64,000 nt of DNA from Topomyia yanbarensis (taxonomy: Eukaryota; Arthropoda; Insecta; Diptera; Culicidae). Where the stretch lies: the NCBI RefSeq assembly GCF_030247195.1, contig NC_080672.1, positions 10,664,001-10,728,000 on the forward strand, read 5' to 3'. Made by a program: the position numbers and the translations under genes. The notes beneath the pieces were generated by a model, which was not told the DNA's origin, made no database searches, and saw only the letters and a list, made by a program, of their open reading frames with translations. Positions 12,214-24,043 of the stretch are shown here, in pieces; within the stretch, counting starts at the first letter, position 1; each line of letters opens with the position of its first letter.

Positions 12214-12492
12214 TTGGACACGGGCCTAAGGCCCAGTGCAGGATAATAGAAAAGACAAGAATGGACATGTAAAATAGTGGCGATACTTCACTGAATGTGC
12301 GGTTCGCAATTTGCACAGAAGCACCAGCAGGTAGGGAAGCGCCAAAGTCGAAAAAGTCAATCGAAGCAATCCTGGTTTTCTTCCTTGCTGCCTTTTCCTC
12401 TTCCGTGAGTAACGATAGGAACTGTTTCGGTAATTCTTTGGGCACAGATTAACAAAACTGTCCAGGTATAATGGATCATCGACGATCAGTTC

Positions 12493-12777
12493 CAGGGGCG
12501 GCGAAACACTTTACGCCCGAGTGGGTAGAAAGCATAGGGTGAGGGGTCCATTAGTAAGGATTTTTTCCCATTTCGCAATGCACACGCTTACATTACATTC
12601 AATTAAATCTCGTTCGTTTATGCAAATGGAATTGTGGTACATCGATGTTTTCAAATGTGTGTAGTGCGAGATACATGCGTTGCACATCTAAATTTTTAGA
12701 AATGGTTCAAAATTTCGAGTGGGTTATTTTCAAGTGGGTAGTACTACCCATACTACCCATGCTTTCCGCCGGCTCTG
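12493..12777. mobile_element. hAT-type MITE, 285 bp, with perfect 8-bp target duplication
   Basis: The left end reads CAGGGGCGGCGAAA and the right end, reverse-complemented, reads CAGAGCCGGCGGAAA, imperfect terminal inverted repeats of the CAG type. The element is flanked exactly by ATCAGTTC at 12485-12492 and 12778-12785. Eight-base duplications and CAG...CTG ends are hAT hallmarks. It has no coding capacity and is non-autonomous. The perfect duplication indicates a clean insertion with little later change. Confidence 0.88.
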
Positions 12778-13640
12778 ATCAGTTCACGATTAGCTGACAA
12801 AGCAATATTAACGTATGTGAAAATGCACTTTTTAAGGTATCTTGGATGGAAATGAGTATTATTTTGACAACTTTGGTTTTGATCAAGATAGGTACTGATC
12901 TAGATCAGTTCTATCTTTTGACAGAGAGGTTCAATCAAAATACTTTCTTCGGCATCATCATCTTAGTTCCACTAACCATTTGAACACATTAGTTAGAGCT
13001 GTGTCTGTTATCTCTATTCAGCGCATTAGCTCAAATGATAGGGTGAATAAGGGTGCGTTGTACTAGACTTTTCGCCTCGTCCATACGCGAGTATTTTACA
13101 TTTTTCATGCCACATTTTTCTTTGATCTATTTCTTAGGAACGACGTAAAGATGTTGATACCTATTTGAGCGCAATCCATTCACTGTAAGCCGAGTTATCA
13201 GCGAAATAGTGTGATATTGTGACTAATGAGATGAATAAGGGCTCGTCTACCCTATGTACCAAAGAAACTTATAATCTATAACCATTTAAAGGAAATACGA
13301 GAGAAAATGAATTTGAACATGTTTTATGAAAAAATCTCTTATTTCCAAATCTTCGAAAATATACAATAATAAAAAAAAAATTTCAATGAATGATAAACGC
13401 TAACATGACATTTGAAGGGTGTTTTCATCATAAATATTAAAAAACCATGTTCCACAAAATTTGTAATAACCCACGAAGCGACAGACGGCGGCAGCTGTAA
13501 TTTTGTTTGCGACTAGGGACTTTAGGTTAGATGAAAATGATGTATTTCTACGATAAATAGGCAGTTTTCGAATTCCGCAATCATTACTCAATGGGTGGCA
13601 GGAGGCAGCAGCTAAAATTTTGTGTGGTGTTAAAGTGAAG

Positions 13641-13702
13641 ACCCGATTTTATCAACTCCCGATTTGTGTCTACCCCCGATTTTGTCTACCCCCGATTTTA
13701 TC
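13641..13702. repeat. Short tandem repeat built on CCCGATTTT
   Basis: Four near-copies of CCCGATTTTRTC/TCTAC spaced about 17-19 bases lie in a row. It is a small minisatellite with no coding meaning. Confidence 0.7.
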
Positions 13703-14754
13703 AGCTTCATATAGAAAATTGATAGTTTGAGGGGCTCTACCAGACGAACCAAGTTGAATTCGAATAAATCTTTTCTTGAGCATATTTTTATTATCTTAGA
13801 AATCCAAAATATGCAAAAATAGATATTTTAATTTTTTTTAAATTTTGCGCTGTCAGACCCCTTTAAGGGAAATTTATACTAAATAATCAGAAAAGGTTAT
13901 GACGCTATATCTAGGGACTAAAGAAAAATATTTTAAGAGCTTCGGGTTCATAAAAAGAAAAAAAATATTTGTCACGATTTTGTCAATGTCCTCATTTTTG
14001 AAATGCTTAATGAGAATATCATCAAATCTTGAACTTACATATACATATCAAAGCATGGCCATTAGAGTGCCCAGAAAAAAAAGAATTTTTGAAAACTCAA
14101 TCGGCCCATCCCTGAGTCGATTCCTGGTCCCACCAGGAGTACTTGCTACAAATTTGAAGCAAATCGGACATGTTTAACTACCGGACCAACGCGCCTGAAG
14201 TTTGTATGGGATTTTTCAACAATTTACATGGAGAAAACCCACTAACTCGCATTTTCGCCGATAGGTGGCACTATATGCATCGTATTGACACTGTAAGTGA
14301 AAATTAGAAATATAATTTAATTGTCTACAACTTTGTCGAAGACTGCTAGTAAACCCGGCTTTATTAAAAGAAGTTATTAAACTTTTAACGATGTGATGTC
14401 TGAGTCAGTTTTGCATGGGGCCTAGCAGTGCATGGTTGTGTATCAGTACTCGACTTCCACTAACTATATATTTTTGTGAAATACTCGTTAGGTTTAGCTC
14501 AATAGTATGTTCAGAAGAATTATAATAAGTAACACGAGTCATGTTTTGGTTAGTAAATTTTAGTTCCATCTGTTACTGCATATAGGGCGCTAACACTATC
14601 TTTTCATTGAAATGAGATAGAATATCGCGATGTTAAGATTTTTCTTAGACCTTAAGGTTAAAATCTCTATAATCGACATAAAAAAATATTAGCTCTGGTT
14701 CTGTGCTCATATTAAACCTATACTTCATATACGAAGTCAAACACGCCTGCACAA

Positions 14755-14905
14755 GCGTACCACGTGTACGTACACGGTGTGCGTACACATAGGCTTTTGG
14801 CACCAGTTTTTTCTTTTTCACTCTCATCATCACTAGCGTTGATTCTTTTTGCCTTATACGAATCGTTCTCGTGTACGCACCCGGTGTACGTACATGGATG
14901 TTTGA
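14755..14905. repeat. Inverted pair of CGTAC-rich segments
   Basis: TGTACGTACACGGTGTGCG at about 14763 is repeated in inverted orientation as GGTGTACGTACA at about 14888. Each is itself partly palindromic (GTACGTAC), and they are separated by about 90 bases. This may be the ends of a small inverted-repeat element or a set of binding sites; no target duplication was found. Confidence 0.5.
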
Positions 14906-15237
14906 ACTAGTGTTTGCACATTGTTCGCTTGAGTTCGATGTTCGAGTTTAAAAATTGTCAATGTTCATGGGAAGGGCGGGAGAAAACCGAGAGCGAAAAG
15001 AAAATGCGACATATCACAGACGAGAACTCGCCTACTATGTTGATTTGCTTCGTTGTTAAGAACGAAGATAATAACACAAATGTCCTGAAAACGGTGAAAT
15101 GCTCGCGTTTGAGCGCAACGAAAACTAAACTCGAGTGCCTCTATTGCTACTCTACCATTTGACTCAATACGTTGAACAGAGATGGCAGACTAACTCTTAA
15201 TCCTACAACGGTTTCGTGACCTTTTCTGTACATAAAA

Positions 15238-15387
15238 GGGTTTGTGGGGTACATTCGTACCTCAGAACTAAAATCCCTCTAATATGCCTAAATTTTATTT
15301 TATTTATAAATAAATTAGATAGTTTTATTCTAAAATCATTCGTAAAGTAGCTTATAGCTCTGAGGTAAAAATGCACCCCACAAAACC
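15238..15387. repeat. Small foldback element, 32-bp arms
   Basis: The segment at 15238-15269 (starting GGGTTTGTGGGGTACATT) pairs with the reverse complement of 15356-15387 at about 27 of 32 positions, enclosing an AT-rich loop of about 86 bases. This is typical of a MITE or snapback sequence. No clear target duplication. Confidence 0.55.
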
Positions 15388-17041
15388 GTTCTAGGGTTCT
15401 AGGGCAACATACCGCATTTTGTGATATAATGGCACAACAAGAGGTAGAGATCATATCCATCCTGAAAAATGAGTACCAATGAAAAATGAAATTCATGCAT
15501 TTAACGACCGTAAAAGATCTTAATGTTGGTCGCAGTGGTTAATCTTCTACAAAAAACAACAGCTTCAAAGGGGTTAGGGTGATAATAGAAACAAGGCGAA
15601 AATTGGCTCATTACCCTACAATATTAGTGTTGTTAATCTTATCAAGAGAATACAACTTACGTTGCAATTTATAAGCGAAAACTTCAGTGTGCTCCGAAAA
15701 TTGGTTTCAGAAAATGAACCGTGGTTTTGGTCGACATATCAGCACGAATAATTCAACCGAGTGAAAGCTTTGGTATCGAACGGGAAAATATCATGAATCG
15801 TGATGTTACTTCTTAGGTCAATCAACTATTTTGGAAGGGCTGAAATTTTTCTTAGCTAAAAACCTTTCCACTTGCACAAGTACTTATGAGTCGGGGCCTC
15901 TTGTTATGTGCGTACTTCATAAACAACTCCTAGTTCATATCTGAAATAATATCATATCGATTAGTCTACGTCAGAACGAGGATCACAAGTTCCCTGTCTA
16001 CATAATACACCGTACTTAAGGAACGCAACAGAACTGGACAAATTAATTAGAAATATTTGAAATCTGATAGATTTCATACACATGAGAACATTTCAGGCTG
16101 CTTTCTGGTTGCGCATTTCTCGTGTTGTTCCAGAAAAGCTGTTTTGATTTGGTTTGTTACAACACAATAGCATGTGTATTTTTTCTATACATAAGCTCAA
16201 TCTTTGAAAACGAAAACATGTATAATAAGTTTTTTCATTGAATAGATATACATTGCATATTTTTTCAATGAAAAATCCTTTTCAACATTTTATGAATTGG
16301 AAATGCACTTTAAATCGCTAAGTTCCTGAGAGGCGATAATTGCAATTTTAAATAATGGTGCTACAGGAAATTAAAAACGTGTGAACTTTATACACATAGG
16401 GTAAAGTGCCGATTTTGGCCCTGTTAGGGAGGATGCCTCACTATTTAATCATTTATTTGGTCTACAGTCGACGGAATGCGTAACAGAAATGGTTCGAAAA
16501 CGATGAAATTTCAACGGCGTCAAATGGGTCCGATGAAAATTGGCCAAAATTGGTCCATTACCACCCCTCATTACCTCACGTCGTACTTTTAATTTATGGT
16601 GTGCAGTTGTGAATTATGGAATTATCTGGTTAATAAATGCGAAGAACTGTGCATCTGTGTTGGATTACCCTCTTTTAATTAAAATTAAGCGAAATACGTA
16701 ATTATCAAATTGATTCAATGGCAATAAAACGGTAATTATGTTCAAGGTGCATTCACTTTCAGGCTCATCGTGGTCGTTTTTGTGTTAATAATATTGCCCG
16801 GCTACTGCTCTTGTTACGATCAAATGGTTATGTTAAATAAATATAATTTAAAAATGGACCAATCCTTATACGCATGACGCAACCGCTATCGGTGGTCCAA
16901 AAACCATTAACAGTTGTTAACTACCGTGTTTAAGCAGCTTAACATTTCCGCAATTTGATTGCCTATCAACAGAGTATCAGCACAACGCGTAAACGTAAAT
17001 GAACGGTAAACACCCGCTCCCCTATTTGCTTATGTACTTAC

Positions 17042-17172
17042 CTCACCGAAAGCGTTCCACAAATAGCAGGCGGCGATGGGCCATAAAGGCTTATAATGAT
17101 TGCCGAACGTGTACATGTACAGCAGGCCGGGTGCTGGGAAAAGCAGGGTAAACATGTCACAAAGTGCCATAG
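17042..17172 (-). CDS. SPR: Sex peptide / myoinhibitory peptide receptor, exon for TM2 to start of TM3
   Basis: An internal exon of 131 bp: two bases finishing a split codon, then 43 codons (MALCDMFTLLFPAPGLLYMY, then TFGNHYKPLWPIAACYLWNA and FGE). The acceptor is a pyrimidine run ending GCAG immediately before 17172; the donor is GAG|GTAAGT at 17042/17041. The sequence holds TM2 with the conserved Asp of LCDM, the first extracellular loop, and the Cys expected to form the disulphide to loop 2. It matches the insect SPR family, which couples to Gi/o and responds to myoinhibitory peptides and, in Drosophila, sex peptide. The phase fits the donor at 53378, where the split codon would read Ala. 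The next exons are outside the window. Confidence 0.92.
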
Positions 17173-20100
17173 CTGCAAAAAAAAAAACAAAACCGACGAA
17201 AGTTGAAATAATTAGTTGAAGTTTAAAACAATTGTGCTGTCGCTTCCCGCCATCTCGCTTATCTTTCGCGAATTCACCGCACCATCCACGCTTCACACCT
17301 TAACGATTGACCTTTATCCCACGAAAATACCAACCAACTGTGGTGGTCCTGACAACCTGAACGCCATACCAGTGCCAGCTTCCGGCGTAGCTTTTCCAGT
17401 GAAAAGCCGGATGCTCTGGAGCGTAGGAAAACGATGATTTCGCTAGCGCTGCACATTTGCTAGCGCAAAGCGTTCAACCGGGCAACGGTTTCTACCCCCT
17501 TATCATTCGTTACGGTTGACCTATATTTTTTGTGGAGTTGGTGGTTCACGATACACACCGGCAACAAACTACTACCCCAGGAGCAGCCTGGCACCAGACC
17601 AGTGAGGGATCTATCCGGTATGCCACAGGAAGCGCGCATTTGTTTCATGCAATTGAGCGTTTGCGATAAAGGGTTATAGATGGGTTTTTTCCTTTGAGTT
17701 GCTGTGATAATCCGCTTTGGCTATTGGATCCACCCTAAATCGGCTGGAGAGACAAGCGGTTCAGCGGGATATTTGGTTGGGGGTTGTTTGACGGTGAAAT
17801 CACCGTTTACTGTATAGAGCAAGTTTGTCCAGTTCACTTTTCTGGTTGGTATTCCAACCCATTCAGCACGGTTCAACTGCTGCGGAGCTGCATCCGAGCG
17901 CATGATGGATCACATCGGCATGAAGGACGTGCGGGAACAACAACTTTGTAATTACCTACGCCGAGCAAATTGATGCACTGCACGTAGAGTGGAAAAAATA
18001 TGTGAATTTCTCGGAGAAAGAAGAGGGCCGTCCAGTTTTGATTAGAGTACTCGACTTGGTTCGGGAAACTGAACACGGAACTGGCATACTGTTATAGTGC
18101 TGTAATTGCTACCGTTGCGTTGTTGATGCACACTGCCATGGAAACAACGAGTGCTGGTCAATTGTTCGGTCTGTGTAAGAGGTGCTATTGAGAGATAAAA
18201 GCGGGTCTTGTCCTTCTGGAACAAGGTCTTAGCAAGTGTCAATACTTCATCGTTACCAAGTGTTGTAGGATTGCCTTGGAAACGGCATCGTGTTTCTTGC
18301 AATGCTCATTTCTCGCGGGTTTTTTTTGAGAATGGCCAATAAGCATACTGTCAAAATTCACTTAGAGAGAACATTCCGGACAAACCGTAACTCGCCGAGA
18401 ATGGATGGTAGCATTTAATGAAAGATAAAAGACGACTGTTGCTGTGATTTATAATCGGCGATTAATGGTTTGTTCAGAATTTCCTCTAAACGTGAATTTT
18501 GGCAGTAATAAAAAAAATATTAATTCAAATATCCATGTTATTCATTCAGTTGAATATCATACATTAATATTCATTTCACTAATTATCTAGGAAAATGTTT
18601 TCAAATGCCGGTAAAGCATGTAAAACAACAATCATCATCGTTTGCATTGTACCAGGACCTACTTTGATGCGTTGGATTCGTTCGCTTCGTGTAATAATCG
18701 GTAACGAATGAAAATCGGTAGAGATGAATGGGCGGTTTGCCCGTTTGACGTTTTCAGCTGCGTCACTGTATATGGAAAATGAATGTGGCTGATTATGATC
18801 AATTTTTATTCAATGAATTTGATTATTTGTAACTCTGCTATTTATCAAAGAAAATATTTATAGTCCTGCGAAATTTTGTATTATGAGAAAACTATAAATC
18901 ATTAATATTCAAACCTTGCTTTCCCCTGAAGATGGAGAGTGGAAACGTTGCACTATGGGAAGGCATGTGACCAAAATATCAAAAAATACATAAACTCCAC
19001 TTTAATTCATTTCTGTACTGCGCGTTTATATTCACTAGAATTAAGAAAAACCTTGCGAATCTCAGAGAAAATGTTTGACTTGACTTGGAAATATGGATGT
19101 TTGAAGATAAATATTTTGAAACGTGCATTTCTATTGAATTTTGACATATTTATGTTCAAATATGTCGTTTGAAAACTAAAATACCTGTTTTGTGTAATAT
19201 GCTATGATGATAGATCCGCCAAACAAAGTCTCCTAAACACCCGCTGAACTCTCGACGCGGGATGCAAGTATAATGTTTCTTCTAACTGATAGCGAAGGTT
19301 TGAGTTGTCCATATTTGCTCTAGGCTGAGAACGCTTTGTACACGAAATTCATCAACTTGTGCCGGATCCTCGCTTGCTTTTCTGCCTTTCCAGCAGCTGC
19401 GTGCACCAATGATCACCGGGTCACCAACAGTACGATAATTCACCAGCGAACATAGATTCCTTTTTCAATCTTATGAAAAGCACGTTGTCCGTTTTAAGAA
19501 CACTAAACTTTATTCTGTCCAATTAATTTTATTTTGTTTCGCGCACTGTCCCTTTTTTCGTTGGATTTTAATTTCGACTGACTGATCTTGCCTATGTCCC
19601 TCTACTTTTAAACCTCATATGTACCTTTGTGTTCGTACTGCATGCCGTACTCGTATGTTATATTACATCGCTGTTTTTGTGCTTCCTCGTTGTGTTCTGT
19701 GTTAGTGTTCTACAGATTGTGTGTCCCTCTAATTCGATGTTTAATTTATTTGAATACCGCGGTACCAAAATTCACTTCCCTATGCTATGAGTGCGGTCCT
19801 ACTAAACACGCTTCAATTGATGTTTCAATGGCTTAGTGGTAACAATTAGTAGTCTCTTATGTTATGGTTTCGTATGATACTCATTAATTTATATCTCCGG
19901 AACGAGAATTCAGAGTGAAATAGTTCGCCAGCTATAAGGACAACTAGAAAGAGACTGCATTGTAATCGACTTAATGCACGGCTTTTGTGCCATCGACTAG
20001 ATTATAATCATAGACGTTACACATTTTCTTTTATTTACTTCAATGCATATGAATGCTTTGATATATTGTCCTGTTTTATTCACGAATAGCATTCACTCTT

Positions 20101-20450
20101 TGTAGCTGTCTTTTTAGAAGGCTTGAAAGGATATGTTGAAATACTGGACCTGAAAATTCTATTCCGATTTTTTTGAGTTATCTGTGGCCAAAAGGACATC
20201 TTTAAATTCCAAAACAAATTAAACGATCCATCAATAAAGTAAAATCACCAGGTAATCTTGAACGACGCTGTCAGGAAAAGAAGAATTAAAGCGGAATGGT
20301 GAAAACAGAAAAAAAATGGAAATATTAGAAAGTGCATTGTATATTAATTAGTCATTCTTTAAATTTTTGGATTTTACCAAACATTTCAGAACGTTTCGAA
20401 AAACTGGTTCTCAAATTTGTACAATTCGTTTAATTGATTTACTCTATCTA
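17173..20450. other. Intron stretch next to the TM2 exon, mostly single-copy looking
   Basis: About 17200-18310 is more GC-balanced than the rest and carries overlapping short open frames on the minus strand, but none resembles a known domain. No repeat structure was evident. The only candidate feature is a weak tRNA-like segment near 19800. Confidence 0.35.
19800..19895 (+). repeat. Possible degenerate tRNA-derived (SINE-like) fragment
   Basis: ATGGCTTAGTGGTAACAA fits a pol III A box (TGGCTTAGTGG), and GGTTTCGTATGA about 45 bases later is a damaged B box. No proper cloverleaf can be drawn. It could be a tRNA pseudogene or chance. Confidence 0.25.
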
Positions 20451-21260
20451 AATCTTTTTTTTTTTATTTCATTCTTTATACTAATTTTTTCAGTTTATTC
20501 ATTTCATGGATTTAATTCGTTTTGTGTATTTTTTGATTTTTAATATATGGCCATTTTTAAATATATAATCATTTCGTTTTAATCATTCTTTCTAAGCATT
20601 GTTTTTATTCATTTTGTTCATTTGGGTTCATTCTATCCATTTTACAAGTTTCATTTTTTGGTTCCATTATGATCAGTTTATTCATTTTAAGTGTTTTTCT
20701 CATATCATTCATTCAACTTATTTACTGTTTTCATTTTAGGTAATTTACTCATTTTTTTCAGTTACCACGTTTTATTTAGTTTTTTTTTCGTCTAACTAAT
20801 TTTGTTCAGTATTTCTATACAAATTATTTGACATAAATCAATTTATCTTATTAATTTTATAACTGGTTTAATATCCCTTAATTTTTCGTTTTAATCATTG
20901 AATTCATTTTATACTGCTTTTTTCACTTCTTTTTACTCATTTTACCATATCTATTTATTTTATTCTTTTTATTCATTTTATCCTCAGTATTTATTTATTT
21001 TCTTTATTTTACTTATATAATTTGTTTGATTCATTTTGTTCATTTAGTTTTTTTATTCGTTTCATTCATTTTTTTAAATTTTATTTATTTTGTTCATTCT
21101 ATCCACTTTATCAATTTTATAGATTTCTTCAAGTTCATACATTTTTTTCAGTTTTTGAGTTTTATCCATTTTATTGATTCCGTTCAGTCATTTCTTTTAT
21201 ACAGTTCATCCAATTTGTTAGTTTGAATCGATTCAATTTATTCTATTAATTCTAATTTAT
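20450..21260. repeat. T-rich degenerate repeat of ATTCATTTT type
   Basis: About 800 bases consist of drifting copies of TTCATTTTAT, TTCATTTTGTT and similar words, strongly T-rich on the plus strand with few G residues. The open frame at 21026-21226 is simply this repeat translated (Phe, His, Ile repeats), not a gene. Interpreted as an old minisatellite. Confidence 0.8.
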
Positions 21261-21569
21261 GATATGATATAAAACATTGATTCTCAACCTGGGGTCCGCG
21301 AAGAAAAATATATTTTTCGAGTGCCTATTGAAATTTCAAGTCTTGTTTTCTAACAAACTGAAAATAACATATTGATAGCATACAATCGATCGAATGATAT
21401 CAGTACTGCATTGCACAGGCTGATACTGAAGAAAGGTCACTTCCGTAAGTGTAAGCTCCATTTTCACTTTACAAAATATTCTACCTCACGATCGTAAATC
21501 GTTTAAAAAGCACGGTTTTGGAGGAACCTGACCTTAACTATTTTCCCCTCCTCCTCCATAGTTTGCACA

Positions 21570-22080
21570 GATCTTGGCCCTGAAGTCTTTTTCAGGGATG
21601 TTATGCACCTCAGAGCAAATAAAGAGAAAAAAACAAACGCTCTTTGCACTTTTCGTGCGAACCACCGCTCTTCTCTTTCACAATAAACCTCTTCACTCCG
21701 ATGCGTGTTGCTCCCACACGTGTATTCTACTCCATGGCTGCACGCCACAAAGAGTAGAAATAAAGAGGCTCTTTAGTGTGTATCTTGGTCCCACGCGCAC
21801 GTAAGTAGAGAAGGCAACCAAAAACATTTTTAAAACGTTTTTCCGGTCAAACTTTATCTGAATTGTAGTTTGATTCGCCTTCTTACATGCTTTTCAGTGA
21901 GGGGAGGCACGAAAAAGTGGCTCTTCAAGGTGACTCTTTGAACGAAATTGTGCAGCTCTTGGTGCACTCTTTTTCGTTTTCAAGTGTCTCTTTGTGCGGT
22001 CGTTCTGCACATCGCAGTGTTTTTGTGCTGCTCTTTTTTCAATCGGTGTGTTTCGCTCTTTGTGGCTCATTGGTAAGCAA
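21570..22080 (+). other. Cluster of GCTCTT / CTCTTT motifs
   Basis: At least ten copies of GCTCTT or close variants (ACTCTTT, TCTCTTTG, CCTCTTC) occur in about 500 bases, mostly in one orientation, near CpG-containing sequence. Subterminal regions of hAT transposons often carry such iterated short motifs, but I found no terminal repeats or target duplication here. Open frames across it (21994-22272 plus, 22307-21894 minus) match nothing known. Confidence 0.35.
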
Positions 22081-22591
22081 ACAACTAGCCTGGTCTTTTT
22101 ATTCGGCCAGTGGCCAGTGAGACGGTACCGGTTCGTAGAATCGGGAATGCCATATTTCTTGTATGCGGCACACCTCGTCATGTCATTGCGTATTCGTTTT
22201 ATGCTAATTTGTAACTCATCTGCTGGGTACCGCGCAGCTTTTATCTTGGCGCACTTCCCTATTTTGCTGTAAAGGTAAAATAAGGATCCATTCATTGAAT
22301 GATACATAGTGGTCTAGGTACTTACCTCGACGATTTACAAGGGAAATGGATGCCAAACTGTTTCCGCATCAAACAAATGTGTGAAAAGAACTTTACGACT
22401 TTGGCACACAAGTAAATGTCTACCAGTTTGACACTGCATTATAGAGTGACAATTTCAACGGTCACTAGATTAAAAGCGCTGGAGCATCGGAAAAATCAAT
22501 TCGCGCAAGCTAAGGCCAAATGTGGCACATACTAAATTGGTGCACGAGTTCTTCGTTCTATAAACAACTACAGTAAAATAGACGGAACACA

Positions 22592-23330
22592 TTGAAAACA
22601 ATATTTCGTGGTAATATCTGCATTATCTTCTTCTTCTTCTATACTGTAAGAATGAAAGTGTTTTGCGATGAACGAGCATCACGCCTAAACCGCTGCACGG
22701 ATTGGCTTCAAACTTTGCATATGTGCTCAGGAGACTTCTGGGAAGGTTATAGGCATGATGTTTTTGTCACATGCATATAGACATATAGGTTATATGTAAG
22801 TTACATATGGGTTGTATTATCGACATATATGAGAATCAATATATGTATGTATATTCGCTAATTACTTCTAAACGACGCGTCCGATTTTGATGAAATTTGG
22901 CATACGGAGTCCTTCTGCCAAGGAGATGTTTATGAGGTAGTAATTAGAGGGGGTGGTCCAAACTTCAGGGGAGGGAGGTGTCTTGAAGCATTTTTAATAT
23001 CTTTGTATATTATTTGATATATGCATTTCTCCCACGAAGGAGGTGAGCATGACTGACGGGTCGGCCCCTGAAGAAGGGAGAGAATCAGAGAGGATTCTGA
23101 GGTTATACGTATCCAACTATTCAATGGAATGCGTAACGACGATCTGATTTTGATGAAATTTAGCATCTGTATTCCACCAAGAAGATTATCATGGGGTGAT
23201 TACTGTGGAGAGTTGTTGATACATAAGCCATGGTTAAGAGAGGGGGAGGGCAAAGCATTCTTTTAAATTACGTATATTTTATTTGGCATATGCATTTTTT
23301 CACCAAGGAGGGGACTATGATGGGTTGGTT
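22592..23330. repeat. Two direct copies of a ~260-bp unit with GATTTTGATGAAATTT
   Basis: The unit starting near 22883 (GATTTTGATGAAATTTGGCA) recurs near 23145 (GATTTTGATGAAATTTAGCA). In both it is followed by similar text through an AAGGAG(A/G) patch, a G-rich tract, and TTTGATATATGCATTT / TTTGGCATATGCATTT. The preceding 22665-22720 segment (CGCCTAAACCGCTGCACGGA) is a related family motif. It is probably part of a dispersed repeat; the class is unknown. Confidence 0.6.
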
Positions 23331-23872
23331 CGCAATCAGTTGGGGAAGGAGGATTTCTTAAGCAGTAACTGTCTATCCTTTTAAGTAGATATAAAAGTCT
23401 AAAACTTTGTTTCATTTAGGTTTGTCCGAACACTAATGGAACAGTACTAATTCTCTTGAAGGCAATAAAGTACTGATGAGTTCATGTATTCGTCACATAT
23501 TGAATACCACGTTTAGTGTCCGATTGAAAATTAGCTTCTGTAATCATTCGCAATGCAAATAATAACTACTTATCTAGCTTTATGCTGCGATCGCTTCATC
23601 CGAAATAGTATCGACGCAGTAGGAGTTTCATATTTCCTGTAGAAACGTTAAAGTTTATTGTACATCACATTAAACTTTACTCTAAAATTACTGTATTGTT
23701 ACAGGACAAAGTATAGCGTTGTTGCTGAACATGTTTATACGGGTTTGCACCATAGAATGACAACCAAACATCAGCACAATTAAATCTTATTTTGATCTCG
23801 GTTTATGTTTATAAAATATGACGTCTAATTTTGATATCATTTTAGTGGTCGTACATACTTTAAGTTTGTTAA

Positions 23873-24039
23873 CCCTCAAAAAGGCCAGCTTAAATCGTGA
23901 CTTAAGGAGGCATTTCTGTCATTTTATCAGCGAGGGAATTGATAGCCCAAAATTCAGATTTTTATTTCTAATAACAAGTTTATTAAAACACGATAATTGC
24001 AACCCGCCGGACTTTTGACATACCTTGCCTTTTTGAGGG
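23873..24039. mobile_element. piggyBac-type MITE, 167 bp, TTAA-flanked
   Basis: A perfect 13-bp terminal inverted repeat, CCCTCAAAAAGGC, is flanked on each side by TTAA (23869-23872 and 24040-24043). TTAA target duplication and termini beginning CCC are hallmarks of piggyBac-superfamily elements. It has no coding capacity, and the ends are undamaged. Confidence 0.85.
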
Positions 24040-24043
24040 TTAA

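Larger units (their letters stand above)
10000..12445 (-). mobile_element. I-clade-like non-LTR retrotransposon, copy 2, internally deleted
   Basis: Reads on the minus strand, opposite to copy 1. An almost intact ORF1 (12213-11410, with a further downstream portion to about 11200) is followed after only about 200 bp by the C-terminal tail of ORF2 (10995-10555). Essentially the whole of endonuclease, RT and RNase H is missing. The 3' untranslated part probably continues to about 10000, but its end could not be fixed. The structure is that of a non-autonomous deletion derivative or of a post-insertion deletion. Confidence 0.8.
12786..17041. other. SPR intron (after the TM2 exon), mostly unassigned
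   Basis: AT-rich intronic DNA downstream (in gene sense) of the exon at 17042-17172. Apart from the small repeats listed separately (13641-13702, 14755-14905, 15238-15387) I find no exon. I looked for the next SPR exon (TM3 and the DRY-equivalent region) on the minus strand and did not see it, so it should lie left of the window. Confidence 0.5.

Noticed and set aside
21026..21226. 66-codon plus-strand frame with Phe/His/Ile repeats
   Set aside because: It arises from the T-rich degenerate repeat, with no independent sign of coding.
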